In this document: piece after piece, positions 1 through 6,400 of the stretch
Position numbering within the stretch: position 1 is the stretch's first letter
Layout: each line of letters starts with the position of its first letter
NCBI GenBank assembly: GCA_937949455.1
Contig: CALEDU010000070.1
Span: forward strand, 1-7,129
DNA length: 7,129 nucleotides
Direction: 5' to 3'
DNA from: an uncultured Tepidimonas sp.
Lineage (GTDB): Bacteria; Pseudomonadota; Gammaproteobacteria; Burkholderiales; Burkholderiaceae_C
Position numbers and translations under genes: made by a program
Notes under the pieces: generated by a model
What the model saw: only the letters and a program-made list of their open reading frames with translations
Database searches by the model: none
What the model was told of the DNA's origin: nothing

Positions 1-409
1 TGGCCAGGTAGTCGTTGACGGTGACGACGTGCACGCCCTTGCCCGTCAGGGCATTGAGATACACCGGCAGCGTCGCCGTCAGCGTCTTGCCCTCGCCGGT
101 GCGCATCTCGGCGATCTTGCCCTGGTGCAGCGCGATCCCGCCCATCAACTGCACATCGAAGTGGCGCATGCCCATGACACGCTTGCTGGCCTCGCGCACC
201 GTGGCAAACGCCTCGGGCAGCAGGACGTCGAGCGACTCACCCTGAGCCAGCCGCTGGCGGAATTCGGCCGTCTTGGCCTGCAGCTGCTCGTCGCTGAGCG
301 CGGCAAACGTCGGCTCCAGCGCATTGATGCGTGCCACCGTTTTTCGGTAGCTCTTGAGCAGCCGGTCATTGCGGCTGCCGAAAATCTTGGTCAGGAACGG
401 GATGGCCAT
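1..409 (-). CDS. secA: Preprotein translocase ATPase SecA (N-terminal part, runs off the left edge)
   Basis: SecA is the cytoplasmic motor that pushes unfolded preproteins through the SecYEG channel using ATP. Only the first 136 codons are in the window; the full family length is about 900 residues. The N-terminus begins [16 protein letters not shown], the usual amphipathic start of beta-proteobacterial SecA. Around residues 79-108 comes the nucleotide-binding region, with the Q-motif stretch [11 protein letters not shown] (81-91), HQGKIAEM (95-102) and the Walker A motif MRTGEGKT (102-109). VTVNDYLA (129-136) continues helicase motif Ia. The ATG at 407-409 is chosen because it gives this canonical N-terminus. 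A G-rich but imperfect Shine-Dalgarno (GGTGGGG) lies just upstream. The gene follows the DciA-like gene on the same strand after 148 bp, the order often seen near secA in beta- and gamma-proteobacteria. Identity is certain; the rest of the gene is not visible. Confidence 0.97.
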   Translation of the reverse strand, partial: MAIPFLTKIFGSRNDRLLKSYRKTVARINALEPTFAALSDEQLQAKTAEFRQRLAQGESLDVLLPEAFATVREASKRVMGMRHFDVQLMGGIALHQGKIAEMRTGEGKTLTATLPVYLNALTGKGVHVVTVNDYLA

Positions 410-557
410 ACAAACCCCACCGCGCGACCGCCTGGGGCAGGCGCGGCTCAAGCAATTCTCGGATCGCCCCACCAACGGCAGAGCGCCACGACACAGCGCT
501 CGGGGGCCTGCGCACCCGAGACCGACAAGCGGGCATTGTAGCCCCGCATGCCCCGCG
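410..557 (-). promoter_or_regulatory. secA leader with a putative TACAAT -10 site
   Basis: This is the 148-bp non-coding stretch between the DciA-like gene and secA. Reading the minus strand, a TACAAT hexamer lies at 540-535 and would start transcription near 528, giving a secA leader of about 120 nt. No recognisable -35 hexamer sits at 16-18 bp, so the promoter call is weak. Inside the presumed leader is an inverted repeat, CTCGGG (499-504) with CCCGAG (515-520), a 6-bp stem around a 10-nt loop. No T-tract follows it, so it is not a classical terminator. secA may instead be read from the upstream gene's promoter. I see no SecM-like reading frame here. Confidence 0.3.
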
Positions 558-872
558 CTACCGGGCGGACGCCTCGGGCACCGCGTGCCCCAACACCCGC
601 ACCTGCAGGGTCTGTACCTCGCCCCCGGCACAGCGCGCTGCCGCCAGCAACACTGGCGCAAGCTGCCGCACTTTGGCCGCCACCGATGGATTGGCCGCGA
701 GCAGGCACCACGTCCCATCCTCCAATGGTCCAGCGGTCACCCGCTCGCGCAACAAAGGCGGCAAATGCTCGGCCACCCGCTGCAGCAGCCGCCGCGAAGC
801 CCAGGCACGCTCGGCCACATCGGCCAGCACCGGATTGGCGCGCACGGCCTGCTGCAAAGTCAACACGGGCAT
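558..872 (-). CDS. DciA-like protein (DUF721 family), probable DnaB helicase loader/regulator
   Basis: A 104-residue protein starting [17 protein letters not shown]. The core pattern is LQQA near the start, [17 protein letters not shown] at about 56-72, and a final TLQVRVLG strand at about 88-95. It resembles the short KH-like DUF721 proteins encoded just upstream of secA in beta- and gamma-proteobacteria, now named DciA. In bacteria without DnaC, DciA acts on the replicative helicase DnaB at initiation. The match rests on this pattern and on the position next to secA. Start choice: the frame can also begin at a TTG one codon earlier (875-873), but the perfect AGGAGG at 883-878 sits 5 nt before the ATG at 872 and only 2 nt before the TTG. 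The protein is little more than the core domain, with no long disordered tail. It is divergent from rpoH and co-directional with secA. Confidence 0.72.
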   Translation of the reverse strand: MPVLTLQQAVRANPVLADVAERAWASRRLLQRVAEHLPPLLRERVTAGPLEDGTWCLLAANPSVAAKVRQLAPVLLAAARCAGGEVQTLQVRVLGHAVPEASAR

Positions 873-877
873 CAACG

Positions 878-883
878 CCTCCT
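878..883 (-). promoter_or_regulatory. Perfect Shine-Dalgarno (AGGAGG) deciding the DciA-like start
   Basis: AGGAGG on the minus strand, 5 nt from the ATG at 872-870. The TTG directly upstream would be only 2 nt away, so the ATG is the better start. No convincing -35/-10 pair was found for this gene in the 250 bp upstream. Confidence 0.75.
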
Positions 884-1075
884 ATCAATGTGCTGCGGCC
901 CGACGCGGGAGAAGGCCATGCAGGGGCATGAGACGACTGCGGACGGTGGGGGTGATGGGTGAAGGTCAGACACTCTTGGCCCCACCTGAGCAGTTTACGC
1001 CAAAAGGCACCCTGTTCCACCTAGGCAGCCGGGGCCTTACAGTCCCCTGTCGGCATGATGTCGGCGAGGGATGCG

Positions 1076-1103
1076 GGAACTCGGCGATTAGCACTCACTC
1101 CAA
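1076..1103 (+). promoter_or_regulatory. Putative sigma-E-type promoter of rpoH overlapping CIRCE
   Basis: GGAACTC at 1076-1082 is one base from the sigma-E -35 consensus GGAACTT. After 16 bp comes TCCAA at 1099-1103, one base from the TCAAA form of the sigma-E -10. The spacing equals that of the known sigma-E promoter (P3) of E. coli rpoH, as I recall it. Transcription would start near 1109-1111. The -10 lies in the 9-bp spacer of the CIRCE operator, so bound HrcA would block it. A weaker sigma-70 alternative uses the operator arms themselves: TTAGCA (1088-1093), 18 bp, TAACAT (1112-1117), each 4 of 6 matches. The choice between them is inference. Confidence 0.4.
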
Positions 1104-1114
1104 TGGAGTGCTAA
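1088..1114 (+). promoter_or_regulatory. CIRCE operator (HrcA binding site) upstream of rpoH
   Basis: A perfect inverted repeat TTAGCACTC (1088-1096), a 9-bp spacer (1097-1105), then GAGTGCTAA (1106-1114). Both arms match the CIRCE consensus at all 18 positions, and the spacer has the canonical length. CIRCE is bound by HrcA, a GroEL-dependent repressor that loses activity on heat shock. The site ends 30 bp before the rpoH ATG and is about 215 bp from the divergent DciA-like gene, so rpoH is the natural target. No chaperonin gene is in the window. hrcA itself is not in the window either, so its presence in the genome is inferred. Confidence 0.96.
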
Positions 1115-1129
1115 CATAATGATCGATTC

Positions 1130-1140
1130 AGGAGAGGAGA
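1130..1140 (+). promoter_or_regulatory. Double Shine-Dalgarno of rpoH
   Basis: Two overlapping purine cores lie before the rpoH ATG at 1145: AGGAGA at 1130-1135 (9 nt away) and AGGAGA at 1135-1140 (4 nt after its last base). Either can pair with 16S rRNA. They support the ATG at 1145 rather than the in-frame ATG at 1154. I could not see a clear hairpin hiding these sites, unlike the thermosensor described for E. coli rpoH, but no folding was computed. Confidence 0.7.
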
Positions 1141-1144
1141 GCCC

Positions 1145-2098
1145 ATGACTGCAATGACCCTTGCCCTCACACCGGCTTCCCACACTGTGCCAGCGGTGCC
1201 GTGGTCCAGCACATCGTTGACTCTGCCCCCGCTGGGCAGCCTGGACGCCTATATCAGCGCCGTCAACCGCATTCCGCTGCTCAGCGCGGAGGAGGAGCGC
1301 GACTGCGCCCAGCGCTGGCACCAACACCAGGATCTGGAGGCTGCGGGCAAGTTGGTGATGTCCCACCTGCGGCTGGTGGTGGCCATATCGCGCCAATATT
1401 TGGGCTATGGCCTGCCCCAGGCCGACCTGATCCAGGAAGGCAACATCGGCCTGATGAAGGCGGTCAAGCGCTTCGACCCTGCCCAAGGCGTGCGGCTGGT
1501 CAGCTACGCGGTGCACTGGATCAAGGCCGAAATCCACGAATTCATCCTGCGCAACTGGCGCATGGTCAAAGTGGCCACCACCAAGGCCCAGCGCAAGCTG
1601 TTTTTCAACCTGCGCGCGCTCAAGCGGGGCTTCAAAGCCGATGCGCTGGACGAGGACGCGGCGCGCGAGCGCCTTTCCGAGGCCGAAATCGACGTCGTGG
1701 CGCGCGAGCTGAATGTGCGGCGCGAGGATGTGGTCGAGATGGAAACCCGTCTGGGTGGTACGGATGTGGTGCTGGACCCCCTGCCGCATGAGGACGGGGA
1801 CGAGGCCCACGGCCCAATCGCCTACCTGGCCGACCACCGCCACGAACCCACCGCCGTGCTGGAAGCGCGCGAGCGCGAGCGCTTGGGCTCGGAGGGTATC
1901 GAGCATGCGCTGGCGCAGCTCGACGAGCGCTCGCGCCGCATCGTGACCGAACGCTGGCTCAAGGTCAACGACGATGGCAGCGGCGGCAAAACCCTGCACG
2001 AATTGGCCGCCGAATACGGCGTCAGCGCCGAGCGCATCCGCCAGATCGAGGCGGCCGCCATGAAGAAAATGCGCAAGGCACTCGAAATTTACGCCTGA
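1145..2098 (+). CDS. rpoH: RNA polymerase heat-shock sigma factor RpoH (sigma-32)
   Basis: RpoH directs RNA polymerase to chaperone and protease promoters during heat stress. The 317-residue protein carries region 2.1-2.4 at about 62-143, including [19 protein letters not shown] (94-112) and [19 protein letters not shown] (120-138). The RpoH-specific region C follows with [13 protein letters not shown] (145-157). Region 4.2 is the helix-turn-helix [20 protein letters not shown] (283-302), followed by [11 protein letters not shown]. The RpoH box separates it from RpoD and RpoS. It is about 30 residues longer than E. coli RpoH (284), mainly through a Pro/Ser/Thr-rich N-terminus. The N-terminal ATG is preferred over Met4 because of Shine-Dalgarno spacing. 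It is transcribed alone, divergent from the DciA-like gene and convergent with lysS, overlapping the end of lysS by 10 bp. A perfect CIRCE site upstream predicts HrcA control in addition to the usual DnaK/FtsH feedback on the protein. Confidence 0.97.
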   Translation: MTAMTLALTPASHTVPAVPWSSTSLTLPPLGSLDAYISAVNRIPLLSAEEERDCAQRWHQHQDLEAAGKLVMSHLRLVVAISRQYLGYGLPQADLIQEGNIGLMKAVKRFDPAQGVRLVSYAVHWIKAEIHEFILRNWRMVKVATTKAQRKLFFNLRALKRGFKADALDEDAARERLSEAEIDVVARELNVRREDVVEMETRLGGTDVVLDPLPHEDGDEAHGPIAYLADHRHEPTAVLEARERERLGSEGIEHALAQLDERSRRIVTERWLKVNDDGSGGKTLHELAAEYGVSAERIRQIEAAAMKKMRKALEIYA

Positions 2099-3663
2099 TC
2101 CGCCCTTGCGGATGACCCTTCGCGCCGCAGGGCAGGGAACAGGATCACATCGCGGATGCTGGGGCTGTCGGTCAGCAGCATGACCAGGCGGTCGATACCG
2201 ATGCCGCAGCCGCCGGCCGGTGGCATGCCGTATTCCAGGGCGCGGATGTAGTCGGCGTCGAAGTACATGGCCTCGTCGTCGCCGGCATCTTTGTTGGCCA
2301 CCTGGGCGTGGAAGCGCGCGGCCTGGTCTTCGGGGTCGTTGAGCTCCGAAAAGCCGTTGCCCACCTCACGCCCGGTGATGTAGAGCTCAAAGCGCTCGGT
2401 GATCGTCGGGTCGGTATCGCTGGCGCGCGCCAGGGGCGAGATTTCAGTCGGGTGGTTGCAGATGAAGGTCGGCTGCCAGAGCTTGTCCTCCACCGTCTCT
2501 TCGAAGTACAACACTTGCAGGCCGGCCAGGCTGCGGCTGTCCAGCCGGTCCTTGACGGGGTCCAGCCCCAGGCGCCGCAACTGCTCACGTAACCAGGCCG
2601 GGTCGTCCACCCGCTGGCCCGCGTCGGTGTGCTTGAGGATGGCCTCGCGGATGGTCAGGCGCTCGAAGGGGGCCTCCAGGTCCACGTCCCGCCCCTGGTA
2701 GCTGAGCCGCCCGTCTCCGCACACGCTGCGGGCCACGTGGCGGATGAGCTGTTCGGTAAACGCCATCAAGTCCACATGGTTCCAAAAGGCCGCGTAGAAC
2801 TCCATCATGGTGAACTCGGGGTTGTGGCGTACGCTGATGCCTTCGTTGCGGAACTTGCGGTTGATCTCGAACACACGGTCGAAACCACCCACCAGCAGGC
2901 GCTTGAGGTAGAGCTCCGGTGCAATGCGCAGGTACATGTCCTGCTCCAGCGCGTTGTGGTGGGTGACGAAGGGCTTGGCGTTGGCCCCGCCCGGGATGGG
3001 GTGCAGCATGGGGGTTTCGACCTCCAGAAAGCCGTGCTGCACCATGTATTCGCGGATGGTGGTGACGGCCAGGCTGCGCGCGACAAAGCGCTCGCGCGCC
3101 GCGACATCGGTCATGAGATCGACATAGCGCTGGCGGTACTTCAGCTCCTGGTCGTGGATACCGTGGAATTTGTCGGGCAGCGGGCGCAGGCTTTTGACCA
3201 CCAACCGCAGTCGGTCGGCTTTGACGGACAGCTCGCCCGTGCGGGTCTTGAACACCACCCCTTCGGCATAGACGATGTCGCCCAAATCCCAATGCTTGAA
3301 GGCGTCGTAGACGGCCTCGCCCAGCGCGTCCTTGGTGAGATAGAGCTGAATGCGCCCGCCGGTGGGGCCGAACGAGGCGTCCTGCACGGTGGCGAAACTG
3401 GCCTTGCCCATGACGCGCTTGAGCATCATGCGCCCGGCGACGCTGACGCGGGCCTGCAGCGGCTCGAGCATCTCGTTGCTCATGTGGCCGTATTCGGCCT
3501 GCAAGGCCTCGGCCGTGTGCTGCGGCCGCACATCGTTGGGGAACGCAGGCCCGGCACCCTGCACGGCAGCGGCACGCAGCGCTTGGAGTTTTTCGCGGCG
3601 CTCGGCGATGAGCTGGTTTTCGCTCGGAGCCTCGGCGGGCGCAGGATGAACGGGATCGGTCAT
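2089..3663 (-). CDS. lysS: Lysyl-tRNA synthetase, class II (LysS)
   Basis: LysS charges tRNA-Lys with lysine in the cytoplasm using ATP. The 524-residue protein has the usual class II layout. An N-terminal helix contains [15 protein letters not shown] (16-30). An OB-fold anticodon-binding domain spans about 72-158, with [21 protein letters not shown] (75-95 region). A catalytic domain follows from about 170, with motif 1 around 193-222 ([20 protein letters not shown] region), motif 2 at 264-291 ([20 protein letters not shown]) and motif 3 at 484-497 ([14 protein letters not shown]). The [19 protein letters not shown] stretch (426-444) is typical of LysS. Length is close to the family's usual 500. 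The ATG at 3663 gives the expected N-terminus, although its Shine-Dalgarno is poor. The reading frame stays open upstream into livF, which is a shadow frame and not a fusion. The last 10 bp overlap the end of rpoH. Transcription probably starts between livF and the terminator hairpin at 3680-3714. Confidence 0.97.
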   Translation of the reverse strand: MTDPVHPAPAEAPSENQLIAERREKLQALRAAAVQGAGPAFPNDVRPQHTAEALQAEYGHMSNEMLEPLQARVSVAGRMMLKRVMGKASFATVQDASFGPTGGRIQLYLTKDALGEAVYDAFKHWDLGDIVYAEGVVFKTRTGELSVKADRLRLVVKSLRPLPDKFHGIHDQELKYRQRYVDLMTDVAARERFVARSLAVTTIREYMVQHGFLEVETPMLHPIPGGANAKPFVTHHNALEQDMYLRIAPELYLKRLLVGGFDRVFEINRKFRNEGISVRHNPEFTMMEFYAAFWNHVDLMAFTEQLIRHVARSVCGDGRLSYQGRDVDLEAPFERLTIREAILKHTDAGQRVDDPAWLREQLRRLGLDPVKDRLDSRSLAGLQVLYFEETVEDKLWQPTFICNHPTEISPLARASDTDPTITERFELYITGREVGNGFSELNDPEDQAARFHAQVANKDAGDDEAMYFDADYIRALEYGMPPAGGCGIGIDRLVMLLTDSPSIRDVILFPALRREGSSARADQA

Positions 3664-3679
3664 GGCAACACCGGGATGC

Positions 3680-3714
3680 AAAAACAAAGGTTTTGCGGCC
3701 CATGCCGCAAAACC
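3680..3714 (-). terminator. Intrinsic terminator of the liv operon, inside the lysS leader
   Basis: Reading the minus strand, GGTTTTGCGGC (3714-3704) and GCCGCAAAACC (3699-3689) form a perfect 11-bp stem with a 4-nt loop. A T-rich tract (TTTGTTTTT, 3688-3680) follows. This is a strong rho-independent terminator, lying 54 bp after the livF stop and ending 16 bp before the lysS ATG. On the plus strand no T-tract follows the stem, so it acts in the minus direction only. It should close the liv operon. Confidence 0.93.
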
Positions 3715-3718
3715 CTCG

Positions 3719-3750
3719 ATTGTAGGCTGCCCACGCCTGCGCGCGCCGTG
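3719..3750 (-). promoter_or_regulatory. Putative lysS promoter (TACAAT -10)
   Basis: TACAAT at 3724-3719 on the minus strand, in the 104-bp gap between livF and lysS, would place the start near 3712, the very base of the terminator stem. The -35 area (about 3742-3747) is GC-rich with no clear TTGACA. The case is mainly positional: a strong terminator separates lysS from the liv operon, so lysS needs its own promoter, and this is the only -10-like hexamer in the gap. The same CTACAAT string appears upstream of secA. Confidence 0.4.
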
Positions 3751-3767
3751 GACGCATCGGCGGGCCG

Positions 3768-4493
3768 TCAGACGACCGCTTCGCCCAGGTAAGCAGCACG
3801 CACCTTCGGGTCGTCCAGCATGGCCTTGGCATCGCCATGCAGGATGATTTCGCCCGAGTCCATGACATAACCACGGTCGGCCACCTGCAGCGCGCGGCGG
3901 GCATTTTGCTCCACCAGCAGCACCGTCATGCCCTGTGCGTGCACATCGCGCACCACCTCGAAAATCTTGTCCACCATGATCGGCGACAGTCCCATCGACG
4001 GCTCGTCCAGCAGCAGCAGCTTCGGGCGGCTCATCAGTGCGCGCGCCATGGCCAGCATCTGCTGCTCGCCGCCGGACATGGTGCCGGCAAGCTGGTCGCG
4101 GCGCTCCTTCAGGCGCGGAAACAGCTCGAACATGCGGTCGATGTCGCGCTGGATCTCGGCCTTGTCGGTGCGCACATAGGCACCCATGAGCAGGTTTTCG
4201 GTGATGGTCATGCGCGTGAAGACGCCGCGCCCCTCCGGCACCATGGCCAGGCCACGCTTGACCAGATCCCACGATCCGGTACCGCGGATGGACTGGCCTT
4301 GGTAGACGATGTCACCGCCTTCAGCCAGCAACATGCCGGTGATGGCCTTCATGGTCGTGGTCTTGCCCGCGCCGTTGGAGCCGATCAGCGTGACCAGTTC
4401 GCCCTCGCGCACCTCCAGGTCGATGCCCTTGACCGCCTTGATACCACCGTACGAGACCTTCAGGCCCGTGACTTTCAACAGGGTATTCGCCAT
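3768..4493 (-). CDS. livF: Branched-chain amino acid ABC transporter, ATP-binding protein LivF
   Basis: One of the two ATPases that power the LIV-I-type importer of leucine, isoleucine and valine, at the cytoplasmic face of the membrane. The 241-residue protein has Walker [10 protein letters not shown] (38-46), ABC signature MSGGEQQ (139-145), Walker B LLLLDEPS (159-166) and D-loop GLSP (168-171). The switch position after VLLVE is Gln (VEQNA, 195-199) instead of His, which is the rule in LivF and separates it from LivG. The C-terminal end, [12 protein letters not shown], is also typical of LivF. It starts one base after the livG stop (TGA-G-ATG). Its Shine-Dalgarno GGAGGA (4506-4501) is inside livG, 7 nt upstream, which suggests coupled translation. 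It is the last gene of the operon. The exact substrate range (LIV, or a related amide or urea) cannot be read without the binding protein. Confidence 0.95.
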   Translation of the reverse strand: MANTLLKVTGLKVSYGGIKAVKGIDLEVREGELVTLIGSNGAGKTTTMKAITGMLLAEGGDIVYQGQSIRGTGSWDLVKRGLAMVPEGRGVFTRMTITENLLMGAYVRTDKAEIQRDIDRMFELFPRLKERRDQLAGTMSGGEQQMLAMARALMSRPKLLLLDEPSMGLSPIMVDKIFEVVRDVHAQGMTVLLVEQNARRALQVADRGYVMDSGEIILHGDAKAMLDDPKVRAAYLGEAVV

Positions 4494-4494
4494 C

Positions 4495-5265
4495 TCAGTG
4501 TCCTCCGGTACCCAGGTAGGCCTCGATCACCTTGGGGTTCTTCTGCACCTCGGCCGGCGTGCCCTCGGCGAGCTGCTTGCCGTAATCGAGCACGGTGACG
4601 CGGTCGCACAAGCCCATGACCAGCTTGACGTCGTGCTCGATCAGCAAAATGGTGCGGTTGTCGCGGCGGATGCGGTCGATCAGCTCGCGCAGCTGCACCT
4701 TCTCGGTCGCGTTCATGCCGGCGGCCGGCTCATCCAGCGCGATCAGCTTGGGATCGGTGGCCAGGGCGCGCGCGATCTCCAGCCGGCGCTGGTCGCCATA
4801 AGACAGGGTGCGCGCCTTGTAATCGGCGTATTTGGCGATGCCAACGTACTCGAGCAGTTCCATCGCACGCTCGGCGATGGCTTTTTCCTCGGCCAGAAAG
4901 CGGCGGGTGCGCAAAATCGCGCCGAAGATGCCCGAGCGTGTGCGCACATGGCGGCCAACCATGACGTTTTCCAGCACCGTCATTTCGGCAAACAGCCGAA
5001 TGTTCTGGAAGGTGCGCGCAATGCCGGCCTTGGCGACCTCGTGCACCGCGGTGGGCGTGTAGGGCTGCCCGGCCAGCTCGAATGAGCCGCTGTCGGGCGT
5101 GTACAGGCCCGTCAGCACATTGAAGAAGGTGGTCTTGCCGGCGCCGTTGGGGCCGATCAGGCCATAGACCTGGCCACGCTTGATTTCGATGCCGACGTCG
5201 GACAGCGCCTGCAGGCCACCGAAGCGTTTGGAGACGCCGCTGACTTTCAGGATGGTGTCTGTCAT
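4495..5265 (-). CDS. livG: Branched-chain amino acid ABC transporter, ATP-binding protein LivG
   Basis: The second ATPase of the LIV-type importer, pairing with LivF beneath the LivH/LivM permeases. In 256 residues it shows Walker A GPNGAGKTT (38-46), Q-loop IARTFQNIRLF (82-92), ABC signature LSYGDQR (154-160), Walker B LIALDEPAAGM (174-184) and the switch His in LLIEHDVKLVM (207-217). The longer insert between Q-loop and signature (about 105-150, with RTRSGIFGAIL) and the ending IEAYLGTG are LivG traits. The ATG at 5265 has AGGAGA 5 nt upstream at 5276-5271. That site touches the livM stop codon, so livM and livG are 10 bp apart and probably coupled. Confidence 0.96.
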   Translation of the reverse strand: MTDTILKVSGVSKRFGGLQALSDVGIEIKRGQVYGLIGPNGAGKTTFFNVLTGLYTPDSGSFELAGQPYTPTAVHEVAKAGIARTFQNIRLFAEMTVLENVMVGRHVRTRSGIFGAILRTRRFLAEEKAIAERAMELLEYVGIAKYADYKARTLSYGDQRRLEIARALATDPKLIALDEPAAGMNATEKVQLRELIDRIRRDNRTILLIEHDVKLVMGLCDRVTVLDYGKQLAEGTPAEVQKNPKVIEAYLGTGGH

Positions 5266-5275
5266 AGGGATCTCC

Positions 5276-6376
5276 TCACTTGCTCAGCGCCTTGCCGTGC
5301 TCGGGCGCGGGCCACAGGCCGCGCGGGCGCAGCAGCATGACGATGATCATGGCCAGCGCGATGAGCAGCTGGCGCAGGATCTCTGGGGCCAGACGACCGT
5401 CAGTGAGATAGTGCAGCGGCCCGGCCATGTGGCGCAACAGCTCTGGCAAGCCAGCCAGCAGCAGCGCGCCCAGGATCACGCCCGGGATATGGCCCAGACC
5501 GCCCAGCACGACCATGGCGACGATCATGACCGACTCCATCAGGACAAACGATTCGGGGTAGACCCCGCGCATCAGCGAGGCGAACAGCACCCCCGCGATG
5601 CCGCCAAAGGTGGCGCTGGAACCAAAAGCCGCCAGCTTGAGGTTGCGGGTGTTGATGCCCATGGCCTTGGCGGCGATCTCGTCCTCGCGGATGGCCATCC
5701 ATGCGCGCCCGATGCGGGAATTGCCCATGCGGTGCGCAATGATGACCGTCATCACGACGAAGAACAGGATCAGGTAGTAGTACAGCGTCACCGACTCGAA
5801 GGTGTAGGTCCAGTCCCCGAGCGAGATTGTCAGCCGCTGCCCCATGTTGTGACCAAAGACCGTCACCGCATCGACACCGGCGATCCCTTTGGGCCCGTTG
5901 GTCAGGTTGATCGGACGGTCCAAATTGAGCATGAAGATGCGCACGATCTCGCCGAAACCCAGCGTGACGATGGCCAGGTAGTCGCCACGCAGCTTGAGCA
6001 CCGGGTAGCCCAGGATCAGCCCGGTCATGCCGGCCAAGACGGCCGCCAGAAAGATGACGATCCAGAAGCTGAGGTGGATGCCGTTGGGGAACATGGCCGC
6101 AATCGCGGGGAAGTTGTCCGCCAGATGGCTGGAGGCCAACAGGCTGTAGAGGTAGGCACCGACCGCGAAGAAAGCGATGAAGCCCAGGTCGAGCAAGCCG
6201 GCATAGCCCACCACGATGTTCAGGCCCAGCGCCAGCATCACATACAGCAGTGCGACATCGACGATACGCACCCACGAGTTGCTGCCCGTGGCCTGCAGCA
6301 GCAGCGGCAGAACCAGCAGGCCAATGGCCGCCAAGGCAAAGACGACCAACTTGGAAGAGGTTTTGGATTGGCTCAT
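5276..6376 (-). CDS. livM: Branched-chain amino acid ABC transporter permease LivM
   Basis: An inner-membrane permease that forms the translocation path together with LivH. The 366-residue protein has many hydrophobic segments, for example at about 10-28, 38-58, 62-80, 103-124, 198-215, 279-293, 296-315 and 335-349. The cytoplasmic coupling loop GRAWMAIREDEIAAKAMGIN (223-242) is the EAA-like motif that contacts the ATPase. LNIVVGYAGLLDLGFIAFFAVGAY (52-75 region) and KLRGDYLAIVTLGFGEI (128-143 region) are LivM hallmarks. The C-terminus LLRPRGLWP fits the family. It is shorter than E. coli LivM (about 425), as in many other bacteria. The ATG at 6376 has AGGAGA (6389-6384) 7 nt upstream, in the 24-bp gap after livH. 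Confidence 0.95.
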   Translation of the reverse strand: MSQSKTSSKLVVFALAAIGLLVLPLLLQATGSNSWVRIVDVALLYVMLALGLNIVVGYAGLLDLGFIAFFAVGAYLYSLLASSHLADNFPAIAAMFPNGIHLSFWIVIFLAAVLAGMTGLILGYPVLKLRGDYLAIVTLGFGEIVRIFMLNLDRPINLTNGPKGIAGVDAVTVFGHNMGQRLTISLGDWTYTFESVTLYYYLILFFVVMTVIIAHRMGNSRIGRAWMAIREDEIAAKAMGINTRNLKLAAFGSSATFGGIAGVLFASLMRGVYPESFVLMESVMIVAMVVLGGLGHIPGVILGALLLAGLPELLRHMAGPLHYLTDGRLAPEILRQLLIALAMIIVMLLRPRGLWPAPEHGKALSK

Positions 6377-6400
6377 GTCAGCATCTCCTGTCCGGGCGCA

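Noticed and set aside
195..199. Gln at the switch-His position of LivF (residue numbering within the protein at 3768-4493), considered as a broken ATPase
   Set aside because: VEQNA at this position is the normal LivF form. LivG in the same operon keeps the His.
904..932. Short inverted repeat CATGC-AGGG-GCATG upstream of the DciA-like gene
   Set aside because: A 5-bp stem is expected by chance in DNA of this composition, and nothing in its position suggests an operator.
448..1020. A 190-codon minus-strand open frame across the DciA-like gene
   Set aside because: It overlaps the better-supported 104-residue protein in another frame, has no family-like pattern, and its start has no matching strong ribosome site.
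673..1119. A 148-codon plus-strand open frame ending at the CIRCE site
   Set aside because: It is antisense to the DciA-like gene and then runs through the control region. Composition is unlike a real protein and no ribosome site is evident.
1088..1999. A 303-codon minus-strand open frame antisense to rpoH
   Set aside because: It is the mirror frame of rpoH with no recognisable motif.
2629..3792. A 387-codon plus-strand open frame antisense to lysS
   Set aside because: It mirrors lysS codons in GC-rich DNA. Its product has no recognisable domain, and lysS is certain on the other strand.
2089..4272. A 727-codon open frame that would fuse lysS to upstream sequence
   Set aside because: The part upstream of 3663 is an out-of-frame reading of livF, low in complexity and rich in Arg/Gly/Ala, and it crosses the terminator hairpin. 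The true lysS start is the ATG at 3663.
4309..5085. A 258-codon plus-strand open frame across livF and livG
   Set aside because: It is antisense to two certain ABC ATPase genes and has no domain of its own.
5400..6275. A 291-codon minus-strand open frame inside livM
   Set aside because: It is an out-of-frame shadow, rich in Arg and His, lacking the membrane segments that the true livM frame shows.
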